This document shows positions 53,701 to 64,000 of a stretch of 64,000 nt of DNA, in pieces. The position numbers were made by a program, and so were the translations under genes. Source of the stretch: Heterotrichella gracilis. Lineage: Eukaryota > Sar > Xanthophyceae > Tribonematales > Xanthonemataceae. Position 1 is the first letter of the stretch. Every line of letters begins with the position of its first letter. Under the pieces are notes generated by a model. It searched no databases. It worked only from the letters and a program-made list of their open reading frames with translations, and was not told the DNA's origin. The stretch covers positions 124,001-188,000 of the forward strand of contig JAULBX010027385.1 of NCBI GenBank assembly GCA_032358255.1, in the 5' to 3' direction.

Positions 53701-56700
53701 TGCCAAAGGTGTATGTTGCCCGCAGGTGGTGGAGGGCGGCCCCCGATGGAAGCGGCTACAGGCATACCAGGGGGTGCTTGGAGGGGCATGGCCATTTTCG
53801 CGGGGGTCGCTGGCTGCCCCCCCGCCCCTGGCCTCGCCACTCACCTTCCCACAGGCATGGCTGCAGTTCCTGAGGCTGGTGCTGCAAAGGGGGCTGCTGG
53901 TGGAGCGATTGCAGGTAAACCCTAGCCTGGCCCCAGCGGCAACTGGTTAACCATAGCATGGCCCCAGGTTACGCCCTAGGTGTTAAAATCCTAGCCAGTA
54001 CCCGTGCGGTTTGCATGAATGGCTGTGCCCTTTATGAAGGCCAGCTTTACGTCACAATTCATACCTATTTTATATTTATTTTTTATCCACATGTCCTGGT
54101 GGCTCTCATGCTGCTGCTGTGCCTGCATACACCAGCAAGCAGTTCTACGCTGACACCTGGTAATGTTCAGGCGCTCATCAGCGCCGACGACTCTAAACCC
54201 TAATCATTGAACCCTACACCCTGTGCAGGCCCTCATCAGCGCCGACGACCCCTCCGACCTGCTTGACGCAGACGCGCTGCTGTGGGAGCACTTCCCCCGG
54301 CAGGTGCCTCAGGCATGGGACAAGAGCCTGCGGCACAGGAGCACCTCGGAGATGCCTGACGGTGCGGCTGCTCCCGTACATGATTGGTGGCACGGTTTCA
54401 GCCCAGATTAGCAGTCATTCTTGCATGCGCAACCCCAGTTCTGGCTTACCAGCCCTCCTGGGTATTTGTTTAAAAATTCTGATTTCAGAAAGCCCAAGGA
54501 CTGTGCTGCACACTTGCTTTTTTCCAAAGAGACAACCCTGGAGACAACCCCAAACCTACCACCCACAAACGCCTGACCTACCACCTCTGTATTGTGCAGG
54601 CAAGTTTGCCGACATGCTTGGAGACTTTGCTGACATTGCCGAGGAGGACAGTGGGGGGGAGAGTGGGGTGCAGGAGGCAGCAACCACCACCCCCGCCGCC
54701 TCCACCGCCCACCCAACAATCCCCACCCAGCCCCTGGTGGCACCCGCCACCACCACCAGCACCACCAGCACCAGCGGCAGGGGTGGGGCAGCCAGTGGGG
54801 GCCGGGCAGGTCAACGGGTGGAGGGGTCCAGGTGGGCATCATATGGATGCAAGGGTTTGCCTGTGGTTTGTGGATGGCCCAAAGGCTTCATGCTGCCATG
54901 TGCACCAGCTGAAGGGTTGACTTGTGTGCGTTGCTTGTCATCCCATGTGTTACCTTCCTTGTTAGGTCAGGGTCAGGCGCCGCGTGTGCAAGACTGACTG
55001 TTGACTTTTATGTATTGCTATGCATTTAACTACCTCACTAGCTAACTAGGTCAGCGTCTACTGGCTCTCCACCAAGGGTTGAACTCCCTGTCAGGCAAGA
55101 GGTAACCTAACGTGCTGTGCTGTGATTTGCAGCAACTCCTTCTCCACCAAGGCCGTCAAGGCGCTAGGCTCCCAGCTGAGCCGCATGGTGCAGCTGGGGG
55201 GGCAGGGGCAGGGCCAGGGGCAGGGGGAGGCAAGGGGGCAGAGGGAGCCATTGGCGGCAGCCATGCAGCCCACAGACCACGGTGAGGGTTCGGAGGGTTC
55301 AGGATGGAGGGTTTAGTATTTAGTGGCCATGGCAGGCCATCAGTCCCCAGCACTTGATTGCCTTTCAGTCAATGTGGGCGGGCATTGAACATGCCATCAC
55401 TCATGTGCTGCGCTTTTCTGTTCTTGACAGGTTCCCTAAACCCTATTGTAACCCCCCAGAAACCTTTAAATCCCTGCGGGGGCAATTCTGATCCCTGTCA
55501 ACATGCGCAGGCATGCCTGACCCCCAGCAGCGGTCCCGCTTCACCACCCCAGTGGCGGTGCTGCGCATCATGGCGTGGAGGCGGGGTGGCGGCCAGCTGC
55601 TGACGCCTGACGAGTGGCGGGTGTACGAGGCGGCGGCGGGTGCAGGGGACATCACGTGCCTCATGGCGCTTGCGGCGGGGGTGACCAGGAGCCAGGTGGG
55701 TGGGGGTTCAAGGGGGGGGTGGTGTTCATGGAAAAAATGAGTAATTGGAGGGATGCAAGTACATTTGAAGAAAGGAGTGGGGAATTTACGACGCAAGGTG
55801 TACCAGTGGTTTGCGTGGGTGATGCAACATCAATTGGTTCTGAGTATTGCATGGTGGCAGGGGGCATATGAGGATGCATCTGAGCGTTCAAGCAAGGCCT
55901 GACCTGTGTGCCGGCACGACACAAGGTGCAGACAATTGACCATGGCATGATACTTGGGGGTGCAGGATGAGATGCAGTTCTGGCAGCGGCTCCCGCAGTC
56001 CCTGGCTGCCGTCAAGCGCATGCACACAGCCTGGGAGGCAAGCCGCGCACCGCAGCCCGATGCCCCGCCTGGCACCCCTCCCGCCCAACCCCCCCTGTCT
56101 GTGCGCAAGGGGTGCGAGCTATGGGATGATGCAGCGCTGGTGGCTGAGTCCAGCGAGCGCGTGCAGTGGCATGAACACATCTCGCGCCGCAACCTGGAGC
56201 ACTCGCAGGAGCTGCAGGTGGGGGTGAAAATGTTGTACATTGTATAAGAACATCCTGTAGTAATATAAAAGTATTGATAATTATATTGTTGTATCGACAC
56301 ATTGTAATATAGTTTGTGGGGGGAGCAACCTGGAGCACTCGCAGGAGCTGCAGGTGGGGTAAATGTGTATTCTTATGGGGGGCAACAACCAAGGGTAATA
56401 AGATACTTAAAAGTAGTCTCATATGGTCAATAAGAGAAGAAAAATCGATGTTAGGAAAAGTCATATACGGTAATACGGTAATGAAAACAGTTGTTAATGG
56501 ATGCTGCCACTGGATGGCACGCCTGTTACGTTTTCGCTGCCCCACACTTCTGCAGGAGAAGCGCATGATCGAGTACGTCATCCTGGGCGACTACCAGACT
56601 GCGGTAGGCTTCCTGCTAGCCTCCACCCCAGACGCAAGCGCGCGCTACTACCGAGACGCACTATGCACCCTGGCGCTGGCTGCAGCACACAGCACCGGGG

Positions 56701-58278
56701 ATGGGGTGGGTGTGGGAGATGGGGATGGCGCCGGTCCCAGCAAGGCACTGCATGTGCAGGCCGCCAAGGTCATCGCTGCCAATGCTGCGGGGGTTGGGGA
56801 CCACCTGCTGGGTGTGCCGCTGCTGTGCTCCTCAGGTGGGGGGGTGGGGGGGGGGTGGAGGGTGGGGGTGGGACCCAGTCCGATGGGTGCAGTTAGATGC
56901 GGGGATGGGTTCATAAAGTGAGTGGTGAGTGTGTCTTGCAACGGAGTGTACCTCTTATCGGTGGGCGGGACGTTCCTTCAATCCTAATACACAGATGCAT
57001 CGAGTGGCTGTAAAATCTACTTGAGCATGGTCTCCCAGTGCCTGAGATATACTGCTGTGTGCAGGCTTGGCCGCTGAGGCCGCTGCAGTGCTCCAGGACG
57101 CTGGCCTGTGGCGCTACGCCTCCACGCTTGCTGCCACATCGCTCTCGCTGCAGGAGCGGGCGCAGGCGCTGGAGCGATATGCGTCGCACGTGCTGCAGGT
57201 GAGGTGCAGTTCGGGGATAGTCGCAGGCGCCGGGGCTGGTGTTGGCCTATGGCTTTTGATTTGGCCGCTGGCTGTAAACTTCCTGCCTCGTCTGAATTAC
57301 GTGGCTAGTGCTGGTAACAGGCGCATGCCTTGGGCATTCATCTACTCCCGCTAACATGGGTGTGGATTTAATAAACCAGGAATCTCCTGGTCTACTATGC
57401 CAATATTCAACCTGGCCCCCATCACCCTGTGCCCCACCCATATTGGCCCCACATTGTTCCACCCCACCATTGGCTTATCCCCGCAGGCGGAGGGTCAGGT
57501 ATGGAAGGCCATGGCCATCCTGGTCTCCGCCGGCCGCCTGCGCACCGCGGTTGAGACGCTGGTGGACTGCGGCCTGCCCGACTGCGCCATCGCCCTGGTG
57601 TCTGCCTGTGGGGCTGCTGGGCTTCCCAGGGATGCCACGCAGCAGGAGTCGGGCGGGCTCAGTAACCTCTTCCAGGTGGGTGGGGTGGTGGGGGAGGGAG
57701 AGGGTGTCGCTGCGGTGGCATGTGGGTGATGGGTGGATACACGGAGTGGGTGCCGTCCCCATAGGAACATGCACGAGGGCATGTAGGCCCGGACTGGCGC
57801 TGCTTGATGGCAGGGCATGTGAGGCCGCAGAGATTGCCACTCTACAGTATTACTCTCGCCATCATGGCGCGCTGTTTAACCAACAAAGCCATGTTTTTAG
57901 CATTGATCTGTGTGTGTTGGATGACTTGGTGCATGTGATGTGTGGCATGGTGCATGTGCAGTGAATCTTCGCACATCTGGCATGTGGGCATGGTGACTGG
58001 AGCATGCGGGGTGTGTGGTGGCGCATGTGGCGTATGACATTGTGCATGCAATGCGTGACATGAGTGTGTGCATGTGACGTGTTGATGTGGCGGCTGTGAT
58101 GTGGTGACGTGGTGGCTGTTGCCTGCAGGTGGGTGGCCACACGCCCGTGCGCAGCCGCTCCAGCAGCCTGGTTGGCCCCGATTCGCGCGGCCCGCGCCGC
58201 ACCACCACCGCCGAGGGTCCCGACGCAGTTGCCACCCAGTTCAGGGACTACATCTGTGATGTGCTGCAGCAGCTGTAG
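47744..58278 (+). CDS. WDR11: WD repeat-containing protein 11 (WDR11)
   Basis: Beta-propeller protein that in animals forms a Golgi/endosome vesicle-tethering complex with FAM91 proteins; conserved in plants. Twenty-two exons (first 47744-47875, largest 49520-50114, last 58129-58278) sum to exactly 1528 codons, TAG stop. Family marks: LLGCLPGPASKSNNGACDLL then VVVVDV at the N-terminus; WD-type blades AAGDSEGRVLLWDVRSA, LLVLWDTK, VWRKEYAQE, GHISLWRRQPQQ; LRTLDLPFTAVEWM; KLGFALGDGRLGVINIRGHR; VVLGDAEGHLMNWDTTSGKI; VAVLFANGAFGVWELDS; then a helical C-terminal half (YVILGDYQTAVGFLLAS, GLWRYASTLAATSLS). It is longer than animal forms (about 1,220) owing to Ala/Gly/Pro/Gln-rich inserts in exons 10, 15 and 16. 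At least five of its introns hold copies of exon edges. The frame stays open for 50-odd codons after the TAG. Confidence 0.93.
48500..48790 (+). repeat. Copies of the end of WDR11 exon 4
   Basis: CTGCTGGTCCTGTGGGACACAAAAG plus donor (48513-48545) recurs at about 48627-48665 after GGTTTAGGGTTTAGGGTTTAG (48606-48626). A shorter copy lies at about 48750-48785. Only the first is the exon end, by phase with exon 5. Confidence 0.9.
49302..49317. repeat. CCCTAAA tract next to WDR11 exon 5 donor
   Basis: Two CCCTAAA units start 15 bases downstream of the donor at 49287. Confidence 0.8.
51335..51425. repeat. GGTGGGTG-rich simple sequence after WDR11 exon 8
   Basis: A G-rich run (GGGTGTGGGTGGTGGAGTCGG-like units) begins directly at the donor. 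Its G-runs could fold into a quadruplex in the RNA next to the 5' splice site. Confidence 0.7.
52321..52340. repeat. CCCTAAA tract in WDR11 intron 10
   Basis: Two to three CCCTAAA units (TACCCTAAACCCTAAACC) about 35 bases after the exon 10 donor. Confidence 0.8.
52975..53095 (+). repeat. Copy of the start of WDR11 exon 12
   Basis: ACGTCCAGGTGCGCGTGGCGGT at about 52980-53001 copies the start of exon 12 (53069-53090, ACGTCCAGGCGCGCGTGGCGG). A CTAGACTCTAAACCCTGAAC spacer (53019-53041) lies between. Confidence 0.88.
53243..53420 (+). repeat. Duplicated end of WDR11 exon 12 (two usable donors)
   Basis: GCTGCCACGCTGGCGGATGG... through the donor occurs at about 53248-53298 and again at about 53366-53418, with two changes in the coded part (ATG to ACG, TGT to TGC). 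Both ends are followed by a GTGGGG/GTGAGG donor. I chose the first for the model because the frame from exon 12 is continuous to it. Confidence 0.85.
54165..54260 (+). repeat. Copy of the start of WDR11 exon 14
   Basis: CAGGCGCTCATCAGCGCCGACGA at 54168-54191 duplicates the true start (CAG then GCCCTCATCAGC, from 54229). TCTAAACCCTAATC and ACCCTACACCC lie between. Confidence 0.9.
56185..56360 (+). repeat. Copy of the end of WDR11 exon 18
   Basis: AACCTGGAGCACTCGCAGGAGCTGCAG plus GTGGGG (56191-56222) is repeated exactly over about 27 bases at 56327-56358. No telomere-type spacer here; the gap is AT-rich. Confidence 0.92.
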
Positions 58279-59156
58279 GAACATGGGGAGCTGAAGTTAG
58301 CCTTGAGCGGACGCTGGCAGGCGGGCAGTGCTTGCCTTGTGGGGATGGACTATGGTGCCAGGATGCAGGTGTTAAGGCTGGGGACTGGGTATTATTATCG
58401 GCATGCCTGTTATGCATACACCAGTGCTGGATGCCACTAGTAGCCTTTGGGGTTTCCAATTTTGGTTGAGTTGAATTCTTGTGAGCACGATGTTTCAAAC
58501 GGTGACCGCATCTTGGGTGCACTGCACAGACGTTGAGAGCAGCGCACATATGCAGTGGTTTGAGGCGGCCAGTTGGAACAGTGAGACATGGCAGGCAATC
58601 GGCTGCACAAACCAGTAGACTGCTGGGCAAACTTTGTGAACAAATTCTTGTGTGTTTTTCTTTTCATTTTTCCAAGTATTTTTGCTGCTGAGAGCGCGGG
58701 TTGGCCCGGGGCGGCCCGGGCAGTCCCGGCGCACGTGCATACTTTGCGCGCTGCCGGAAGTAGCAAGATGAGTTGAATGTTCCAGGTGGTACTTGGGCTG
58801 AATCAAGTAAGCAGCTATTATGCTACCGTGCCAAACCAACCAACGCGTCGCGTGCCTCACACTTAGTGCACGAACAGGAGCGAGGCCGTTCTGTGGGCCC
58901 CTACGATTGGCCATATGCATGCATGTATATATACACGACCACCATCGGTTACACCGCTGCCTTTTGGTTCCTCCCCACTTCAGACCAGGCCGTTCAACTC
59001 AGCATTGATTTGAGTTCCACCTCTGTACGAGCACTGAAGTGAGTTGGCACGCGTACGGCGCTTGATTGGCCAGTAGTGGGGCGTCAGTGGTGATGGCAAC
59101 CCCAGTTACTGGCCCCGCCCCGCTCGATGCGGTGCTCTGGCTGAGCTGATCACACC
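58279..59156. promoter_or_regulatory. WDR11 3' region and GNAT upstream region
   Basis: The left part (to about 58700) is WDR11 3' UTR or flank. The right part (about 58820-59156) is CpG-rich (CAACGCGTCGCGTGCC at about 58840) and precedes the GNAT start, so it probably holds that promoter. A GC-rich GGCCCGGGGCGGCCCGGG stretch lies at about 58705. Confidence 0.4.
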
Positions 59157-60537
59157 ATGGAGAACAGCCAGCGGGCTCAGCGGCGGCGGGTGCTGCAGGA
59201 GGCCCGCAGGCCGCTCTATGACCTCCCCTGCCGGCAGCTCATCGAGCTGCCCGGGCGGCCCCATGTCATGTACGAAGTGCGGGACTACAGCGTCAACCGG
59301 AAGGAGAGCCGGCTGGCAGCCAGGGCGGAGGTCCCGTTCCTGTTCAAGGCCTTCGAGACGGGGCAGAAGCCGCCCCGGAGGAACAAGAACGGGACCATCA
59401 TCGAGGACCAGAGCAGGGTGGCGACTATACATGAGTACCTAGACTGGACGGTCACTTCCGAGGAGGCGCTGCAGGACGACCAGGTGGTGAGCTCACAGTC
59501 TGGGTAGACCACTGAACAGAGGGTCAAGTGCACTCTGCACCGCACATGCTTGTCTGCCCGCTGCCCACCTGAGGCCCAGGGCACGCAGCAGTGCAACACA
59601 CCCAACCAACACATACTCCTTTCAGTTGTCAGCAGTGTGAGCTCACAGTCTGGGTAGACCACTCATCGAAGTGTCAAGTGCAACTGCAGCACACATTGTT
59701 GTCTGCCCTCTGCCCATCTGAAGCACTCAGCAATGCATGCATCACACCCAACCAACACATACTCCTGTCACTTGTTCAGCAGCGTGAGCAATACCAAAAT
59801 GGTCTTTTCAAACCTCAGTTCCACACAGAAAGGTCCTCTTGCCCTCTCCCTGGTTGTTACTAAAGCCCTGTGCACTGCCCCCACAGGACTTTGCGGGGTT
59901 CAGAACCATCGTCCTGCTGCCCCGCCATATCCCCAGCTGGCCGGCGCCCCACATGTACCAAACAGAGGGCAAAAAGGCGTGTGCGCAGCTAGGGGGGACC
60001 AAAAACCCCCTCCCGGAGCTCCTCTTCCAGAGCCTGAAGCCCATCTCAGCAGCCACGGTGCGGCTGGGCCCGGGCTACATGGAGGTCCCTTTCTTCGCCA
60101 CTGCGGAGCACCGGAGGCACAAGGGCTTTGGGCGGGCCCTGCTGGAGGCGGTGGAGGCGGTTGCGCGGTGTCTAGGGCTGGAGCTCATCATGCTGTGCAG
60201 CACAGACGACCCCACCATCAAGAACACCTGGCGCAAGCTGGGGTTTGTGTTCACCACGGATGACGACCTGCGGGAGTTTGGGATCCAGCCGCATGACCTC
60301 CTGCACATGGACAACACCGTCCAGATGCACAAGCACCTGCCCCCCCCGCGCAAGCTCAAGCCTGTGCACATACGCCACGAGTGGTTCAACCTGCGCGCGT
60401 ACTACACCGAGCCCCAGCATACCCAGCAGCAGCAGCAGGGGGCCAACAGTGGCAGGGGGTCGTTGGCCAATGGCCACACCCACCACAGCCTCGGTGGCAG
60501 TGAGATGGAGGTAGATATCACCACAGTCAGCAGCTGA
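59157..60537 (+). CDS. GNAT-family N-acetyltransferase
   Basis: Transfers acetyl from acetyl-CoA to an amine; the acceptor is unknown. Two exons, 59157-59483 and 59887-60537, give 325 residues with TGA. The acetyl-CoA loop is visible as FATAEHRRHKGFGRALLEAV (R-x-x-G-x-G/A type, here RHKGFG). It is followed by LGLELIMLCSTDDPTIKNTW and KLGFVFTTDDDLREF, the usual beta5-alpha4 and C-terminal strands. The exon 1 part is charged (Arg/Glu-rich) and looks like a separate N-terminal region with IIEDQSRVATIHEYLDW. The tail is Gln/His/Ser-rich. The domain layout recalls the acetyltransferase part of plant nuclear PHD-GNAT proteins, but no PHD finger is present here. A nuclear role is only an inference. 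Confidence 0.85.
59484..59785 (+). repeat. Tandem duplication of about 150 bp in the GNAT intron
   Basis: GTGAGCTCACAGTCTGGGTAGACC... to CCCAACCAACACATACTCCT occurs twice, about 59487-59625 and 59637-59767. The two copies are diverged by substitutions and small indels. It starts at the exon 1 donor region but copies intron, not exon, sequence. Confidence 0.88.
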
Positions 60538-62265
60538 GACCCACCCACTAGTGAGGGGGCAGCAGGCCATTGTTAGAAGTACGTGATAGCAACCCATATG
60601 GCCTGGTGCCACCTATTCCAGGGGCCACTGCAACTCAGTGCTACAGGCAGGAAACCGAAATACCCTAGTTGGCCCACCGGTGTAGAGCACTTGCTTCCTT
60701 TACTGATCCCGCTATGGCAGCCTGGGCTGTGTGTGCTTCAAAGTGCACCGCAAGGCTTGCCTGCAAGTTGCACCACTTTTGAGGGGTGCAGTGACCCCCT
60801 AGCTCCACAGCCTTTATTCCAGGCCCCCGCCTGAACCACTCGTCCCAATTTTGGCACCCCTTCCTTTGGTATTACATTAGGTTGCGTTGTATTGTACAGT
60901 AGAAGAACCCTTTGCCTTTTTCCTCTGCAAAGCCACGCTTGATTGTTGAGGTAAAGATTGCCACACAGTTGCTGCAGCTGGCTCCTTCAGAGTTATTTGA
61001 CAATCCTTGTAACCATTTGGATTTCAGATATGAGCCATGGGCCACTTGCAAGTGGTGATGCCTGCGTGCTTGGGCATCAAGTGTTGAACCAGCGATCGAC
61101 CAACACGCCGTGGCCGATGCCCCAGCAGGCAACATGTTACCTGAAATCGGTTTTAAACCGGTCTGAATGTGGCTCAAACCTCCATTTCACTACAGACTGA
61201 GTCCTGCTGCACTCAAGATCTTCCAAAGTGGTGACCAGACATATCCCAGTGCTTTCCTTTTTTGTTTTTCTTTTTTTGCATCCCAGTGGCGTTCCACATG
61301 CCAAGCCACCCATTCAATGGGTGCGGCGGCAGAAAAAGCTACAGGGATCTCCACTTGCGTTTGCATCCCCCAGCAGTCGTTGTAACGAAACAGGTGCCAA
61401 CCCACCAGCTAGGACGGTAACTGCTTCTCAAAGGCCCTGCAGAGATCCCGCGCCGCGCTGGCGCTGGTCCATATGTACCCTTGAATGAGTAGCAGATATT
61501 GGTATAAATTACAGGAGCTGAACCAGTGGGTCTGGACTACAATGCCGTACAATATGCATACAGGTACAATGACACATCATTGGTATCAATAAAAGTCTTG
61601 CAATTAATTCCACTGTTTTGCGGGTTACCCCAAAAACAGATGCAGCATTGCCTGCTGCAACATGCAGCGGCAGGCCAGCAAATGGCAGCTGCACTAGTGC
61701 GCAATGTGCTACACATTCCTTGAAACTGTGAGAGTGTCTGAGTTCCACACAACACAGGGCACTTTAAGCCATCCCTTAGCAACGGGCTGATTCTACTCGA
61801 CCACTTTGACCTTGCAAGCTGCACTAACTTGCGGTATTCATGGCACATTTATCTGTCTGATAATCCGCACCGCACAACTTGTCCTCACAAAGCTAATGCA
61901 AGCAAATGGCACCACCATGGAGCAGCAATATCGACATCTAAAATCAGACACACTAGCGCCTCAAAACCGTGCATCCCCAGGATACGAGGCTGGTGGAACT
62001 TGGTTCATGAAAGCGCATCAAGCACGTCCACATCAACGCACCCAAAATGATAGACTAAAGCAAATACATGGTGCAGGGTCCCTGCATGCCTGCCCCAAAC
62101 TGCTACTGGTACAACAACCCTGATCCCACCCGCCCTCTGCAACCCATGCCCAGGGAAAAGTAACTCTATAACCACATTCCATACACTTTTCGCTTTCTAC
62201 ACGGCACTGACAGTCACTTAAGGCTCCTTAGCGACTTCGCCCAACGCACGTACATATATGCAGGC
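60538..62265. other. Convergent intergenic region
   Basis: 1.7 kb between the 3' ends of the GNAT gene (+) and the UBR gene (-). CpG-poor, TG/CA-rich. No gene, tRNA or repeat recognised. Confidence 0.4.
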
Positions 62266-64000
62266 CTAGTACATTGCCGCCGCGTGCATGCTGCCCCCCA
62301 CCGAGTTGTGCAGTATGCTGGAATCGAAATCCAGCGCCGCCAGCACCCACAGGCACTGGAGTTGATCGTAGCGCAGGCGGCTCAGGGTCAGGGGCCTGCA
62401 GAGCAGTGTGAATTGTGGTAAGGTAAAATTTCAACACCGAAATCATACCAACAGAATATTCATAAAAACTGGTGACCACTGATGTATACATGGCACAGGC
62501 ACGTCTGGGGATGTATGCGATCAATTGGAAACATACATGGCGATAAAACTTATCGCAAAAAGCAGTGAAGCAAATGTCAGGCCAAAATTATATTTGGATT
62601 ATTAGAATGACGAATCAGTTATGATCATTGTACAAGCCACATTATCTTTTCTCTGTCCCAGCGGAGATTATGCTTTCAAGGCAATCCACCCAAGCCCTCC
62701 TCCCTGGGCCCCACCACCACTGCCCGCGTGTCCCACCTCCCCCTCTTCATGTCAATATCCTCCTCCCCATGCGCGTCCAGGTAGGGCGAGGGGCGGAAGG
62801 ACACCCGCCCGCATGACAGCAGCACCAGCCGCGTGTCGCGCACTAGCAGGAAGGGGGCGGTGCCTGCAAGGGGGTGGAGATGGGGGTCGAGGTTAATGGG
62901 TTGGGGTGCGCAGGCGAAGGAGTGGGACATGCAGTGCCCTGGTGCTGATGCCACGTGCTGGAACCCACTTGCAGATGCACGGGGCAGGTGGCCAAGGCAA
63001 GGTATAGTGCTGCAGCGGCGGCAGGGAATGCAAAGCCCTCTCGTGGAGTGGGGTACCCAGTGCACTCAGTCACCAAGCATTTTTTTTTGAAGGTGTCCAT
63101 GTCACAAGCATCTCACATACAGGCCTGGTCTAGGCTCCCTCATCCGCAGCCTATCCTCTCCCTGCCACGCGCCAGAGCTCAGCGCATGCCCGTAGCACTG
63201 CCCAGTGCCTAAACCCTACACCCTACCTGCGCCGCATCTCAACGCGCGCCCGTAGCACTGCCCCGTGCCTAAACCCTGCTCAAAACCCTACATCCAACAC
63301 CCAAAACCCTACCTGCGCCGCATCTCATCGCGTGCCCATAGCACTGCCCCGTGCTGCCCTCGGCCTTGCAGCGCAAGTCCCCACAGCACAGCAGCGTGCC
63401 GCACAGCAGGCACAGCGCGGGGTTGACGGGGGAGCGCCCGCACGCCGCGCACCCCTGCTGCATCATGCTCAGGTAGAAGTCCTGCGGGTAGGGTTTAGGG
63501 TTTAAAGTCGAGGGTTTTCGGATTGCGGTATAGGGTAAGGGTTGAGGGGCGCACACCGCACAGCCCTGCTACATCATGCTCAGGTTGAAGTCCTGCGGGT
63601 AGGGTTTAGGGTTTAGGTCCAGGTGAATTTGTAGGATTCCGGGTGTTGGCGCACTGTTGCCCACGGCACACCCCTGCACCATCACGCTCAGGTAGAGAGG
63701 TTCTGGGGTGGGGTCAAGGTGGGAGGGTTGTGAGCTGGGAGTAAACTGGTGCAGAGGTTTATACACAAGTGGGTGTGTGTGCATGTATTTTCTCGGCTTG
63801 TGGTTGATACTATTGGCCCTTACCTGGTACTGATCAGGCAGGCGGAGCAGTGCCGGCACGCCCAACCGGAAGCCACTTCTGATCCCCGCTTCCCGAATCG
63901 ATGTACTCCCCCCTTGGGCCCCAATCTCTTGCACCCCCTGGCCGCTGCTGGAGCCCTGTGGCCGAGACCCTAGCAAGGGTATCGAGTGGCTGCTGCACAC
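62266..64000 (-). CDS. UBR-type (UBR1/PRT6-like) E3 ubiquitin ligase, C-terminal part
   Basis: 3' end of an N-degron pathway ubiquitin ligase; the gene runs off the right edge. Four exons are visible on the minus strand: (64000)-63824, 63481-63313, 62863-62737 and 62395-62266 (TAG), about 200 residues in phase. Family signatures of the UBR C-terminal autoinhibitory (UAIN) region: LLRLPDQYQDFYLSMMQQGC, CAACGRSPVNPALCLLCGTL, a Cys-rich GDLRCKAEG...GHAMRCGAGT segment, FLLVRDTRLVLLSCGR, SPYLDAHGEEDIDMKRGRPL and LSRLRYDQLQCLW. The N-recognin UBR box and RING are outside the window. Degraded copies of two exon edges lie in the introns. Confidence 0.88.
63160..63345 (-). repeat. Serial copies of a UBR exon end with telomere-type spacers
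   Basis: The exon end around 63313-63355 (GCGCCGCATCTCATCGCGTG then CCATAGCACTGCCCCGTGC on the plus strand) recurs at about 63230-63270 and 63165-63210. CCTAAACCCTACACCCTACC and CCCTGCTCAAAACCCTAC blocks lie between the copies. In transcription order the copies follow the donor. Confidence 0.9.
63440..63710 (-). repeat. Serial copies of a UBR exon start with telomere-type spacers
   Basis: The exon start with its acceptor (about 63440-63490, coding DFYLSMMQQGCAACG) is copied at about 63546-63605 and, shorter, at about 63657-63700. (TAGGGTTTAGGGTTTA) tracts at 63488-63505 and 63600-63617 separate them. Confidence 0.92.

Noticed and set aside
54408-54842. Minus Trp/Val-rich ORFs opposite WDR11 exon 15
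   Set aside because: They mirror the Thr/Pro/Ala-rich insert of WDR11, whose phases close exactly.

Overview
This window is nuclear DNA of a eukaryote, most likely a chlorophyte green alga. The genes are rich in introns (up to 22 exons), with GC-rich exons and standard GT-AG splice sites, and lie close together on both strands. Plant-lineage products are present: an SnRK2-like kinase, a predicted plastid acyl-ACP synthetase, a bacterial-type gyrase B with an organelle-targeting leader, and a PRT6/UBR-type ligase. There is also a proline-rich fasciclin cell-wall-type protein. The many (CCCTAAA)n/(TTTAGGG)n tracts are the plant-type telomere motif found in many green algae. The species cannot be fixed from the sequence alone. 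All exon models below were built by hand from splice sites, phase and family similarity.

Layout, left to right: a Cys-rich zinc-finger gene (-, 16-2168); SmE (+, 3639-4336); a two-domain FAS1 proline-rich glycoprotein (-, 5110-about 9268); a degenerate SnRK2-like kinase (+, 11222-13991); nicotinamidase (+, 16340-19091); a DEDD 3'-5' exonuclease (+, 19677-21931); gyrase B (-, 23100-29801); protein phosphatase inhibitor 2 (+, 30344-32344); a multi-pass membrane protein of unknown family (-, 33586-35782); long-chain acyl-ACP synthetase AAE15/16-type (+, 37134-43760); DNA polymerase delta subunit 4 (+, 46115-46648); WDR11 (+, 47744-58278); a GNAT acetyltransferase (+, 59157-60537); and the 3' end of a UBR-type E3 ligase (-, 62266 to beyond the window). 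These are unrelated housekeeping genes. They form no pathway or cluster, but several pairs are divergent and share one CpG-rich upstream region.

The most striking signal is a recurrent structure: short degraded copies of the END of an exon (with its GT) or the START of an exon (with its AG) sit inside the adjacent intron, often separated from the real exon by a telomere-type tract. I see it in at least seven genes, sometimes three or four times at one splice site. Other notable points are two in-frame stop codons inside conserved domains (FAS1 and exonuclease), a kinase lacking the beta3 lysine and the DFG aspartate, two near-perfect intronic hairpins with arms of about 60 bp, and a sharp contrast between CpG-rich upstream regions and CpG-poor intergenic or intronic DNA.
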